Shown here: positions 36,955-45,877 of the stretch, one piece after another | How positions within the stretch are numbered: position 1 is the stretch's first letter | Layout of the letters: each line of letters begins with the position of its first letter | Source: CAYYNQ01 sp964473105 | GTDB taxonomy: Bacteria > Sumerlaeota > Sumerlaeia > MVZB01 | Reading direction: 5' to 3' | Length of the DNA stretch: 64,000 nt | Assembly (NCBI GenBank): GCA_964473105.1 | Contig: CAYYNQ010000048.1 | Location: forward strand, 1-64,000 | Translations under genes and position numbers: made by a program | The notes under the pieces: generated by a model | Databases searched by the model: none | What the model saw: only the letters and a program-made list of their open reading frames with translations | Told to the model about the DNA's origin: nothing

Positions 36955-37632
36955 TTATCTTAGGTAGTAGGTCAGGCTCTCTATTTCAATAGAGAGGTCC
37001 ACATAGTGGATCTTCACCCCTTCGGGTGCAATTAGACGTTCTGGGACAAAATTAAGAATGGCCATAACACCTGCCTGTGTAGAAGAGTCAACTATCTTCT
37101 GGGCAAACCCGGCTGGAACGGCCAGTATGATGATATCCACACCCAGTCGCTTGATACGGCTGCCGATCTCGTCAACATGGAAAATCGGGACGCCAGATCG
37201 CTCACCGCCAACCTTACGCTTATCGGCATCAAATGCTGCAACGAGGCGAAATCCCTCCCGGTTAAACTGGGCCGTGTTGCTAAGAAGTGCCTGCCCAAGG
37301 TTACCCACCCCGACAAGGGCAAGGCGAACAAGACGATCGGTTCCCAAAATGCGCTTGATCTGTTCCCGCAGATCCTCGACATAATAACCGAGTCCGGGAA
37401 CACCGAACTGTCCGAAGTAACCCAAATCCTTGCGAACTTGGGCGGAGTTCAGGCCGAGCGCATCACCCAACCCACGGCTAGATATTTTTTCAGTACCGAC
37501 ACGCGAGAACTTCTGAAGTTCCCTAGCATATAATGACAATCGCTTGATTACAGCCTTGGGAATTCGATTCGTGTCGCAGGACCCGTGCAGTGAATCGATC
37601 AGGTTCTCTGGTATTTCCTTCTGATTGTCCAT
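36955..37632 (-). CDS. rex: Redox-sensing transcriptional repressor Rex
   Basis: Rex senses the NADH/NAD+ ratio and represses fermentation or respiration genes when NADH is low. The winged helix shows IPKAVIKRLSLYARELQKF, ISSRGLGDALGLNSAQVRKD and FGQFGVPGLGYYV, and the Rossmann half shows ALVGVGNLGQALL and the acidic VAAFDADKRKVG that selects NADH. The ATG at 37632 gives 225 residues and the usual N-terminus; an upstream in-frame ATG at 37695 would add 21. A small palindrome, ATTGATTATCAAT (37704-37716), lies just upstream in AT-rich DNA and could be a regulatory site, though it is not the typical TTGTGAA Rex box. It is a single gene. Confidence 0.95.
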   Translation of the reverse strand: MDNQKEIPENLIDSLHGSCDTNRIPKAVIKRLSLYARELQKFSRVGTEKISSRGLGDALGLNSAQVRKDLGYFGQFGVPGLGYYVEDLREQIKRILGTDRLVRLALVGVGNLGQALLSNTAQFNREGFRLVAAFDADKRKVGGERSGVPIFHVDEIGSRIKRLGVDIIILAVPAGFAQKIVDSSTQAGVMAILNFVPERLIAPEGVKIHYVDLSIEIESLTYYLR

Positions 37633-37695
37633 CCCAACAATAATCCCGCTGTAATCAGGGCTTGATCCGATTCTCGAAAAAGATCCCAGAAGCAT

Positions 37696-38402
37696 TCTAT
37701 TTCATTGATTATCAATAATATATATAATTTTTCACGAAATCTGAATTCGGTCAAATAAAAAATGCCCAGGGTATCGAGAATCCGGCAACATGCTCATATT
37801 GAAACTTTTAATCCGGCGATCAGGGTTCGCAATCCCACATCTTCCAACCCATTATCATTGGACTCTTATCAATGCTGGGCGCAAAAATAGAGCTGTCAGC
37901 CAAAGCCTCACAAAAACTATGGACGGCCTGTAACACGCTGTCCGGTCGATCTTGATACTCCTGATCCCCTCCGGGAAAGCCATCATCCACTTCATGACCT
38001 CAAGAAAATCGGATCCGACCCCTTTAAGGGGTGACAAACTGACAGGGCGGCCAGCGCTGGTTGGACAAGGATCATGATCTTTCGACTCCGATTCAATCTA
38101 CCCATACATGATTTCCCATCCAGAATGAATGGCTGTAACTCCCAAAACCAAACACAGGGATCTGGCCAGATCTTAGGAGGCAACCCTAAAGAAAGATCCC
38201 CATGCTACCGATGATTAAACTATTGTGGCTGTCTAATCGGTTACCAATCGGGTTATACACGGTACAATCCCAACGGCAAGACCCTCTACGATGAGACCAT
38301 GATACAACCTGAATTCACAGGTGAAAATTGGGGGAGGCTTCCCGAAATTTCCCAAATACTTTACCCAGAAAACTAAATATCAGGACCACCGAAACGGCCA
38401 AC
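37696..38402. other. Long intergenic region between rex and lepB
   Basis: About 700 bases without a recognisable gene. The first 50 bases are AT-rich and probably hold the divergent rex promoter. Short frames on either strand have no family features, and the only long one (37855-38183 minus) has no start site or motif. It may contain gene remains too worn to name. Confidence 0.45.
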
Positions 38403-38966
38403 ATGTCGGATGATCTCCCAACATATAACCAATTCATGCTTGGCCGCAGGCTTCGTATCATGGCAAGCCTGCTGATACTCCTGATCTTGATGGGTCTTCT
38501 GCTCGCGATCCGCGCCAAAAAGATTCAGTTCGATCAGGTTATTTCGGAATCAATGGAACCCATGCTGAAAGTTGGGGATATCTTCATCACTGACTCGAAT
38601 GCCTTGCCGGGACGCCACGACCTGGTGGTCGCATGTGAGCCAGAAAATCCGGATGATAGGATTGTAAAGAGTATTATGGGATTACCCGTAGATCTTATCA
38701 CAGTCAGTGGTAATGCTCTATGTGTCAACGACCAAGAGGAATCTTCCGCAACGGTCAGCACCAACTCCATGACAGATTGGGACCTGAAGGTTCGTGTACC
38801 CGAGAATCATCTATTCCTCCTGGGGGACAATCGTGACAAGAGTTACGACAGCCGGAATTACGGCACGGTTCCATGCAAATTGATCCACGGCGTTGTATAT
38901 GGGATCATCTGGCCGCTGACCCGAATCGGGCGTCCAGATCCCTATGTCAGGCTTGACGATTTATGA
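38403..38966 (+). CDS. lepB: Signal peptidase I
   Basis: A membrane serine/lysine protease that removes signal peptides. It has one N-terminal membrane segment (MASLLILLILMGLLLAI), the catalytic Ser50 in SESMEPMLKVGD, the catalytic Lys89 in DRIVKSIMGLP, and the box-D motif LGDNRDKSYDSRNYG. The 187-residue length matches Gram-positive-type or compact LepB forms, shorter than the E. coli enzyme. The ATG at 38403 leads directly into the short cytoplasmic tail. The next gene is the ABC exporter, 175 bases downstream. Confidence 0.95.
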   Translation: MSDDLPTYNQFMLGRRLRIMASLLILLILMGLLLAIRAKKIQFDQVISESMEPMLKVGDIFITDSNALPGRHDLVVACEPENPDDRIVKSIMGLPVDLITVSGNALCVNDQEESSATVSTNSMTDWDLKVRVPENHLFLLGDNRDKSYDSRNYGTVPCKLIHGVVYGIIWPLTRIGRPDPYVRLDDL

Positions 38967-39141
38967 CCTGAACGACTACGGATTTTTTGCCTAAATCCCT
39001 CCGGCAAACCAAACCTTAAGTTGACGCTTATGCGGGGAACAATGAGATTTCATGATCTGTAATCCCTTCAATCATATAGCTTTATGGTCCATATACGTTT
39101 TTAGTGGTCTGAACCCCCGCAATACGTGAAGATGGTGCGCG

Positions 39142-41169
39142 ATGTTTATCAAGCCCTTCCTTAAATACTTTCGACCCTATCTCGGGCGTATTTCACTAGC
39201 CGTTTTCTGCACAATACTGGTGGGTTTGCTCTCAGCCGGCCCGGTTCTGATAGTCGGTGAGTTTGCAAAGATCTTTATCGAGAAGGATCCCTCCGCAATT
39301 GAGGATTTAGAAGGTCAAGGCGCGGTCCTTAAGTTGGCCGGTATCAGCTCGAAGAATGATTCCACACTATCCCCTGACGGAAAAGCATCAGGGGAGGACA
39401 AGACACTGATAGTTAAGGGGAAACTGGATTCGTTCAAGTCCCGAATCCTTGAATTTGGGCCTCTGGAAAGCTTAACCCGCCAATGGACACGGTTCAGAAC
39501 TTGGTATCTCGATCACAGAAAGTCCAGTCCATTTACTGCATTGGCTATCCTCAGCCTTCTCCTGCTTATTTTGACGGCCCTGAGGGGCATAGCCGAATTT
39601 GCCTCCAAATACCAACTTGCCTATACCTTCTATTTGGTCAATTTGGAAATTCGCGAAGCGGTCTATTACCATGTCCTCAAACAGGATTATCTCTATTTCA
39701 ACCGCAAGACTCCAGGATACCTACAGTCGAGAATCACTGCCGACTGCAGTGCCATTCAGTCGGCCATCAACATGATGCTGACATCGGGAATTCAGTACCC
39801 CATTACAATCGTCATCATGCTCACAATCCTATTCATGACAAATGCCAGCATGACATTCTACGTCCTGCTCATCGCCCCCGTGATCGGTGGACTTCTTTAT
39901 CATTTTGCACGCGTGATCCGGAAGAACACATGGAGACAAAGAAAACAGATGGACAAACTTTCGTCCACACTGACTGAAGCACTAACCAACATCCGACTGG
40001 TCAAGGCCTTCGGAACGGAAACCCACGAAATCTCAAAGTATCGTCAACAGCGGATGAAGCTTTTCAAGTACGTGATGGCGAGGCGGGTGGCTAAGTTCGG
40101 CAGTACTCCTATCATGGAGTTTATCACGATGGCTGCCGTCAGCATGGTGGTTATGATAGGGGGATATACCATCTTCACCCTAGATACAATGGATGTCTGG
40201 GAGTTTATTGTTTATCTCTTCGCGCTCCATAAATTACACCGACCGGTCAAAAGCCTTTCCAACCTGAACAATAAATACCAGCTTGCAAGGGTTAGTGGTG
40301 AGCGACTGACCGAAATGCTGTCCCTCAGGCACAAACTGCACGACAAGCCTGATGCCAAGCCTTTCAGGGCACTCCAGGAATCGATCCGGTTTGAAAATAT
40401 CCAGCTGAAATACGGTGATGAAAATATTCTGAAGGGCATCAATCTAGAGGTCAAGAAAGGCATGACAGTCGCATTTGCAGGGCCATCGGGAAGTGGCAAG
40501 ACCACAATGGTCAATCTGCTGGCCAGATTATTTGATCCCACCGCTGGAAGAATTCTGATCGACGGGACAGACCTATCCAACCTTAACAGCTGCGACTGGA
40601 GAAATCGTCTCGCAGTCGTGATACAGGACTCCGTCCTATTTGACGACACAGTCACTTACAACATCACCTACGGAACCAAGGGAGATCCTGATCTGGACCG
40701 TGTCATTGAGTCTGCCCGGGCCGCCAACGCCTATGATTTCATCATGGCACTGGATGGGGGGAAGGGATTCGAAACACGTCTGGGATCAGCAGGAACATCG
40801 CTGAGCGGCGGCCAACGCCAACGTCTAGCCATCGCGAGGGCAATCTACAGGAACCCCCAAGTCCTGATTCTCGATGAGGCGACCTCGGCCCTTGATTCAC
40901 AATCCCAAACCTTAGTTCATTCCGCACTCAATAATCTTGTCGAGGATAGAACGACCTTTATCATTGCCCATCGCGTTTCAACCCTGCGGCATGCTGACCG
41001 TATTTATATTCTTGACGACGGCATCATTATCGAGTCCGGATCCCACGATGAATTGATGGCCGCCGGTGGATATTACGCATCTATAGCCAACAAGGTCATC
41101 AGCATACCCGAGGGCCAAGATGGATCTGAAAAAAAATCAATCCCCGGTGATTTCCAGGGACTGCCCTGA
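39142..41169 (+). CDS. MsbA-type ABC exporter (lipid/multidrug)
   Basis: A full-length half transporter with transmembrane and nucleotide-binding parts, 675 residues, likely a homodimer that flips lipid A-type lipids or drugs. About six hydrophobic segments lie in residues 10-350. The ATPase shows Walker A GPSGSGKTTMVNL near 448, signature LSGGQRQRLAIARAI near 553, and Walker B VLILDEATSALDS near 577, with IIAHRVSTL after. An unusual hydrophilic insert (about residues 55-115, rich in Ser, Asp and Lys) lies between the first and second membrane segments, on the periplasmic side. The lipid A acyltransferase and heptosyltransferase-like genes in the window make MsbA the first guess. The lipoprotein gene follows closely. 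Confidence 0.9.
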   Translation: MFIKPFLKYFRPYLGRISLAVFCTILVGLLSAGPVLIVGEFAKIFIEKDPSAIEDLEGQGAVLKLAGISSKNDSTLSPDGKASGEDKTLIVKGKLDSFKSRILEFGPLESLTRQWTRFRTWYLDHRKSSPFTALAILSLLLLILTALRGIAEFASKYQLAYTFYLVNLEIREAVYYHVLKQDYLYFNRKTPGYLQSRITADCSAIQSAINMMLTSGIQYPITIVIMLTILFMTNASMTFYVLLIAPVIGGLLYHFARVIRKNTWRQRKQMDKLSSTLTEALTNIRLVKAFGTETHEISKYRQQRMKLFKYVMARRVAKFGSTPIMEFITMAAVSMVVMIGGYTIFTLDTMDVWEFIVYLFALHKLHRPVKSLSNLNNKYQLARVSGERLTEMLSLRHKLHDKPDAKPFRALQESIRFENIQLKYGDENILKGINLEVKKGMTVAFAGPSGSGKTTMVNLLARLFDPTAGRILIDGTDLSNLNSCDWRNRLAVVIQDSVLFDDTVTYNITYGTKGDPDLDRVIESARAANAYDFIMALDGGKGFETRLGSAGTSLSGGQRQRLAIARAIYRNPQVLILDEATSALDSQSQTLVHSALNNLVEDRTTFIIAHRVSTLRHADRIYILDDGIIIESGSHDELMAAGGYYASIANKVISIPEGQDGSEKKSIPGDFQGLP

Positions 41170-41192
41170 TTCCATGGTTCTCCTTGCTCCTT

Positions 41193-42245
41193 ATGTCACG
41201 TATCCCTGAACTTCCTCGACACCCAATTGTTCCAGAGATGGAAAAATCAGCAGCCGAATTGCATGTCCTGCCTCAGCCGGCCATATATCGGCGTTGCACA
41301 TTTGACAGAGATACTGTTCGATATTTTTTTCTCACACTCACGCTTTGCATTGTACTTTTATTGACGGGTTGCGGCTTGTGGAAACCCGTTCTTAAAGTGG
41401 CGGCTGTAGGGGAAACCCCTAGACCGAATGGAATCTATGAAAGCCATATCTGGAACCGGGCAGAACCGCTTGACCTGAGACTTGAACATACACGCGGCGA
41501 AGGAAATGACCGGTTACAACTCAGGTTGAAGGCAGTCCATGACGGTCGCGCGATTTCCATATTTGCACGCTGGCTGGACACCACTAAATCATCAAGTCGC
41601 TGGACATGGGTTTGGAACAGGGGGACAAGAGAATACCAACTCGAATATACAATCGTCGACCAGTTTACACTGCTCTTTCCGCTTGACCGGGGAAGCCGGT
41701 TCAAATGCATGCTTAGCCCTGGACCCGACATAACCCGTTATGATGTCTGGCGCTGGATAGGGGGCTGGAGTGATTTCGCTGGTCATGCGGAGGACCAAGT
41801 CCTGCAGGTAAGAAGATCTGTCTCGGAACCCACCGTCCGCAAATCAGAAAAACCTTACTATCCGATCGGACGTTCCGGCCACCTAGCCGAGTTCAACTGG
41901 ATAAATGACCAGGGAACACCCGCATCAACCATACGACCCCGACCTTTCCTGAAAATACAGTTAAGAATACCCGGACATGAGTCAAATATCCCGGTGGGGT
42001 CGGCCGGAGACATTAAGGCCCAATCTGTTTACAATCCGAAAGTTTTAGATTCACCAGCCAACCGCTTCATCGAATTTTACCGATTGCTTAAAACCGGGCA
42101 TTCTGATGAGGATATCCAACTCGACCCATCCGAATCCAATATTTTCGCCGTCAGCGTCCATGATCACAGTGAGGGGGCTGATCATTATGTTTCGCGTCCG
42201 ATCAGACTGAAATTTGATAAAACCCCGGAGACGATTTACAAGTAA
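41193..42245 (+). CDS. Lipoprotein with ethylbenzene-dehydrogenase-type haem-binding domain
   Basis: A predicted lipoprotein: hydrophobic FFLTLTLCIVLLLTGC with Cys63 of the longest frame (lipobox LTGC). The rest matches the pattern of the ethylbenzene dehydrogenase gamma-subunit/related haem domain: a PNGIYESHIWNRAEPLDL start, then VHDGRAISIFARWLDTTKS, the following WTWVWNRG, VDQFTLLFPLDR, and DVWRWIGGWSDFAGHAED. Family members bind one haem b via Met and Lys in the periplasm and pass electrons; a CMLSPGPD stretch carries a candidate Met ligand. It lies 23 bases after the ABC exporter, an unexpected neighbour. The start is unclear: ATG 41193 or 41238, neither with a clear ribosome site. No CXXCH or other electron-transfer gene is near. 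Confidence 0.75.
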   Translation: MSRIPELPRHPIVPEMEKSAAELHVLPQPAIYRRCTFDRDTVRYFFLTLTLCIVLLLTGCGLWKPVLKVAAVGETPRPNGIYESHIWNRAEPLDLRLEHTRGEGNDRLQLRLKAVHDGRAISIFARWLDTTKSSSRWTWVWNRGTREYQLEYTIVDQFTLLFPLDRGSRFKCMLSPGPDITRYDVWRWIGGWSDFAGHAEDQVLQVRRSVSEPTVRKSEKPYYPIGRSGHLAEFNWINDQGTPASTIRPRPFLKIQLRIPGHESNIPVGSAGDIKAQSVYNPKVLDSPANRFIEFYRLLKTGHSDEDIQLDPSESNIFAVSVHDHSEGADHYVSRPIRLKFDKTPETIYK

Positions 42246-42588
42246 TGGTTCTGACACCTCCGGTCGCCCCCCTCATTCCCAAGCCCGGACTGTTCACAAT
42301 CGTAAGGACACCATTCCCACAATCGAACAACCACTGGGCCGAAAATGGCGGGGTACTTTTGGCATTCAAGCTGAATTAAACTAATTTTTATGCAAATTGA
42401 CCCTGAAGAAAATACTGGGATACACCATGCAGTCCTGTCTTGCGCGGGGATCCCAAATGGATACCCGGGTGCTTTGGTCATCACCCAAACCGGCTTCCGG
42501 GCGAGTTTATCATTGAATTCCCCTTTGCCGGCTATAGAATATCCAAGTTGAATCTGCAATCCCCACGCATCGAAAAGATCGGAGAACC
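42246..42588. other. Leader region upstream of metY
   Basis: About 340 bases ahead of metY. I looked for a SAM-I, SAM-II or SAH riboswitch and saw none of their conserved core sequences. It probably holds the metY promoter, but I cannot point to one. A GGAG stands just before the metY ATG. Confidence 0.4.
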
Positions 42589-43884
42589 ATGATGTCCGAC
42601 CACCAAATGGAAACTCTCTGCCTGCACGCAGGCCAGGAACCCGACCCCACAACCACAGCAAGGGGGGTCCCCCTCTACCGTACAAGCTCATATGTTTTTC
42701 GTGATACGACCCATGCGGCAGACCTCTTTGCGCTCCGTGAACTGGGGAATATCTATACCCGCCTGATGAACCCGACACAGGATGTTCTGGAACAGAGATT
42801 GGCCGCCATGGACAATGGCGCGGCAGCCCTTGCACTCGCCTCCGGAACCAGTGCGGTTTATTATTCGATAATAAACATCTGTCAAAGTGGCGATGAACTC
42901 GTTTCCGCCAACAACCTCTACGGTGGAACCTACACCATGTTTGACCAAATTCTACCGCAGTTTGACATCCATACACGATGGGTGGACCCTACAGATCCGG
43001 AAAATTTTGCAAAAGCCATTACAGCCAAAACCAAACTCCTTTTTTGTGAAACCATCGGCAATCCCGCCCTAGATGTTGCAGATCTTCAAGCGATTGCTGA
43101 TATCGCCCATGCGCACGATATCCCATTGGTCGTGGACGGGACCTTCACCACGCCCGCACTCCTCAAACCCCTCGACCACGGAGCGGATATTATCATCCAC
43201 AGCCTCACCAAATGGCTAGGTGGCCACGGGACGGGTATCGGCGGTATTGTCGTCGACTCAGGACGGTTCGACTGGACCCGGGGCAATTTTCCGCTTATGA
43301 CCGAACCCGATGACAGTTATCACGGCCTGCGCTATGCCATTGATTTACCAGACATGCTCAGGCCGGTTGCATATGTCCTCAGGATGCGGCTAGTACCTCT
43401 CAGAAATCTTGGGGCTTGCATTTCACCCGATAATGCTTGGATGTTTCTTCAGGGGATCGAGACACTTCCGTTACGCATGGACCGGCACAGCAGCAATGCC
43501 CTCTCCGTGGCAATCCACCTGAAAGAGAATCAACTGGCTGATTGGGTTTACTATCCCGGTCTGGAAGGCAGCCCCGGTCATGAGACAGCGAAAAAATACC
43601 TCAAGAACGGTTTTGGCGGAATGGTTACCTTTGGCATCAAGGGAGGCCGTGAGTCTGGTGAAAAATTCATCAATAATCTCCATCTTTTCAGCCATTTGGC
43701 CAATGTGGGGGATGCAAAAAGCCTAGCCATCCACCCGGCATCGACAACCCATAGCCAGTTGAATGATGAACAACTCGAAAGCGGTGGAATTAAACCGGAT
43801 ATGGTGCGCCTATCAGTCGGGATCGAGCATATCGACGATATTCTTGAGGATATCGACCAGGCCTTGCAGGCCTCGCAAAAATAA
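42589..43884 (+). CDS. metY: O-acetylhomoserine sulfhydrylase (Cys/Met PLP enzyme)
   Basis: A PLP enzyme that makes homocysteine from O-acetylhomoserine and sulfide, or a related gamma-lyase. Markers are METLCLHAGQEPDP, PLYRTSSYVFRDT, TRLMNPTQDVLEQRLA, SGTSAVYYSI and the PLP lysine in IIHSLTKWLGGHGTGIGG. 431 residues is typical of MetY rather than of the shorter cystathionine enzymes. metX, which makes its substrate, lies 190 bases downstream in the same direction, which supports MetY over methionine gamma-lyase. GGAG lies about 8 bases before the ATG at 42589; a second ATG follows directly. Confidence 0.92.
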   Translation: MMSDHQMETLCLHAGQEPDPTTTARGVPLYRTSSYVFRDTTHAADLFALRELGNIYTRLMNPTQDVLEQRLAAMDNGAAALALASGTSAVYYSIINICQSGDELVSANNLYGGTYTMFDQILPQFDIHTRWVDPTDPENFAKAITAKTKLLFCETIGNPALDVADLQAIADIAHAHDIPLVVDGTFTTPALLKPLDHGADIIIHSLTKWLGGHGTGIGGIVVDSGRFDWTRGNFPLMTEPDDSYHGLRYAIDLPDMLRPVAYVLRMRLVPLRNLGACISPDNAWMFLQGIETLPLRMDRHSSNALSVAIHLKENQLADWVYYPGLEGSPGHETAKKYLKNGFGGMVTFGIKGGRESGEKFINNLHLFSHLANVGDAKSLAIHPASTTHSQLNDEQLESGGIKPDMVRLSVGIEHIDDILEDIDQALQASQK

Positions 43885-44074
43885 CCGGTCTGGAGCTGAA
43901 CGCTGGTTGCCAGTTGACGCTTATCCATGGGGCGGGGGTTCAGGTGGTCTACACGCCATACTTACCCGCAAAGTTCGCAGGCGTAAGACGAGCCATTGTA
44001 GTGAGATTAAGGGGACCCATTCTCCCCATCGGAGGGCCGAAGCCACAGCGTTCGGACCCGGGTCTGGTAACGTG

Positions 44075-45265
44075 ATGATGCTTCCCGATACTGTTCAAAA
44101 CCGGACATTTACCTTCGCCGATCAACCAGGTGAAAAATTTCAACTGGAACTGGGCGGAACCCTATCACCTGTCTCACTCGCATATGAGACCTATGGCCGG
44201 CTTTCAGCGAAACGGGATAACGCGATCCTGCTGTTTCACGCCCTCAGCGGCAATCAGCACGCCGCAGGCTTCAATCCAAACGCCCCTGTAATGGGTGATC
44301 TGTGGACTCCAGAGAACCATGTCGGATGGTGGGATGGATTCATCGGGCCCGGCAAGGCACTCGATACGGATCGTTACTTTGTGATTTGTGCGAATTACCT
44401 GGGCGGCTGCTATGGTTCAACTGCACCCTGCAGCATCGATTTGAAAACGGGAAAACCATACGGCGGATCCTTTCCCTACATCACAATGAGCGATGTTGTA
44501 AACTCACAGATGAAACTCCTGGACCATCTGGCTATCAAGCGTCTTCTGGCAACGGTGGGGGGATCCATTGGTGGCATGCTTTCGCTTGACCTGGCTGTTC
44601 GGTACCCCGACCGTGTTCGGCTCGTGGTCCCAATTGCGAGCGGTGCACATGCCACGACACTTCAAAAACTCCACAATTTTGAACAAATATTTGCAATCGA
44701 GAATGACCATGACTTCAACGCCGGGGATTACTACGAAGGCTCACCACCACTCAAGGGATTGATGACGGCACGAATGATCGGACAAAAAACCTTCGTCTCA
44801 CTGGAAGTACTGCAAGGGAGGGCACGTGGCAGGATAATTCAGGATGAGGATGATCTGAAGGGCTACCGGCTGCAACATCGAATCGAGTCCTATATGCTTC
44901 ACCAAGCCAAAAAATTCGTTAAAAAGTTTGATCCTAATTCCTACCTCTGCGTAATCGGAATGTGGCAGGCATTCGACTTGGCTCACACTGCCGGCGGGGA
45001 TCTGGTCAAGACTTTTGAACCCTGTACGAGCCAGCGCTACCTGAACTTCTCCATCGACTCGGATGTTTGCTTCTTTCCCGATGAACAGTTTCAATTGACA
45101 TCGTCCCTCAAGGAGAATCACATCCCCGTCCAGCACATCACCGTCCATTCTGAGAAGGGGCATGATTCCTTTCTGCTTGAACCTGAGTTGTACACCCCCC
45201 ACATCAGTTTTGCACTCAACGAGACATTCAATGAACCCGAGACAACCCGCACCTGCGTAAGTTGA
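44075..45265 (+). CDS. metX: Homoserine O-acetyltransferase
   Basis: An alpha/beta-hydrolase-fold acyltransferase that acetylates homoserine for methionine synthesis. The nucleophile serine lies in TVGGSIGGMLSLDL, the histidine in HSEKGHDSFLLEPE, and HALSGNQHAAGF and CANYLGGCYGST are the oxyanion and acyl-site segments. The 396-residue protein is normal. The reading frame extends far upstream without a plausible start, so I choose ATG 44075 (GTG 44072 and ATG 44078 are alternatives), just before TVQNRTFTF. With metY it forms the direct sulfhydrylation route. Confidence 0.95.
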   Translation: MMLPDTVQNRTFTFADQPGEKFQLELGGTLSPVSLAYETYGRLSAKRDNAILLFHALSGNQHAAGFNPNAPVMGDLWTPENHVGWWDGFIGPGKALDTDRYFVICANYLGGCYGSTAPCSIDLKTGKPYGGSFPYITMSDVVNSQMKLLDHLAIKRLLATVGGSIGGMLSLDLAVRYPDRVRLVVPIASGAHATTLQKLHNFEQIFAIENDHDFNAGDYYEGSPPLKGLMTARMIGQKTFVSLEVLQGRARGRIIQDEDDLKGYRLQHRIESYMLHQAKKFVKKFDPNSYLCVIGMWQAFDLAHTAGGDLVKTFEPCTSQRYLNFSIDSDVCFFPDEQFQLTSSLKENHIPVQHITVHSEKGHDSFLLEPELYTPHISFALNETFNEPETTRTCVS

Positions 45266-45430
45266 CCTCTGGACCCGATTTCAAATACTGTCGACATTAA
45301 CCCTGTGCTGCCACCTTGGCGTGCAGTCTATGGTTTTTTTGAATTTATCCTCCTCCGGATTCTCAATATCACAGGACGCCCCGATACCCGGACTCTTTCC
45401 GCAACTCAACCCATATGATTGCATGACAAA

Positions 45431-45727
45431 CTAGGATATTTTATCGATCTCGTGTGCGAGCGTGATATCGGCCATCGTGGTCGCATTCTTCTTGTGGGTC
45501 CATATCCGAACAATCACCCGCTTGAAGCTGATGTCGATATCCGGATGGTGATTCATTTTTTCTGCAATCACGGCAACCCGGTTGACGAATTCTATCGCAT
45601 CAAGGAACGAGTCGTGCATCCAAGTCTTGCGGATTGCGACGCCATCCCGCTCCCATGCGGACAATTCATTCAGTTCTGACCGAATCTGTCCCTGATCAAG
45701 CACCGTGAATTCAAGTTTGGTTGCCAT
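45431..45727 (-). CDS. Pterin-4a-carbinolamine dehydratase
   Basis: A 98-residue enzyme that dehydrates 4a-hydroxytetrahydrobiopterin, usually recycling the cofactor of aromatic hydroxylases. Its signature AEKMNHHPDIDISFKRVIVR holds the active-site histidines, and RIWTHKKNATTMADITLA follows. GGGAGG lies 7 bases before the ATG at 45727. No aromatic hydroxylase is in the window; in bacteria without one the role is unclear. It is a single gene, convergent with metX. Confidence 0.94.
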   Translation of the reverse strand: MATKLEFTVLDQGQIRSELNELSAWERDGVAIRKTWMHDSFLDAIEFVNRVAVIAEKMNHHPDIDISFKRVIVRIWTHKKNATTMADITLAHEIDKIS

Positions 45728-45877
45728 CCAATATACCTCCCGATATTTAATATTGGTTCTACCCGTATCTGGTCCATACTCCGCTTACGTGGGACCTTCT
45801 CCGAAGATAATCCATTGAACCGATATCCAGAAAGATAACGGCCCCAAACCGGCAAGGCAAGATGCATTTCTTTGACA

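Noticed and set aside
42246..42588. SAM riboswitch before metY
   Set aside because: The conserved core sequences of SAM-I and SAM-II were not found by eye.
39018..43925. A shared 13-base string AGTTGACGCTTAT near 39020 and 43911
   Set aside because: Such short repeats are expected by chance in 64 kb; the flanks differ.
43763..44074. An N-terminal extension of metX from 43763
   Set aside because: The extra 104 codons overlap the metY end and have no family similarity; the MetX homology begins just after ATG 44075.
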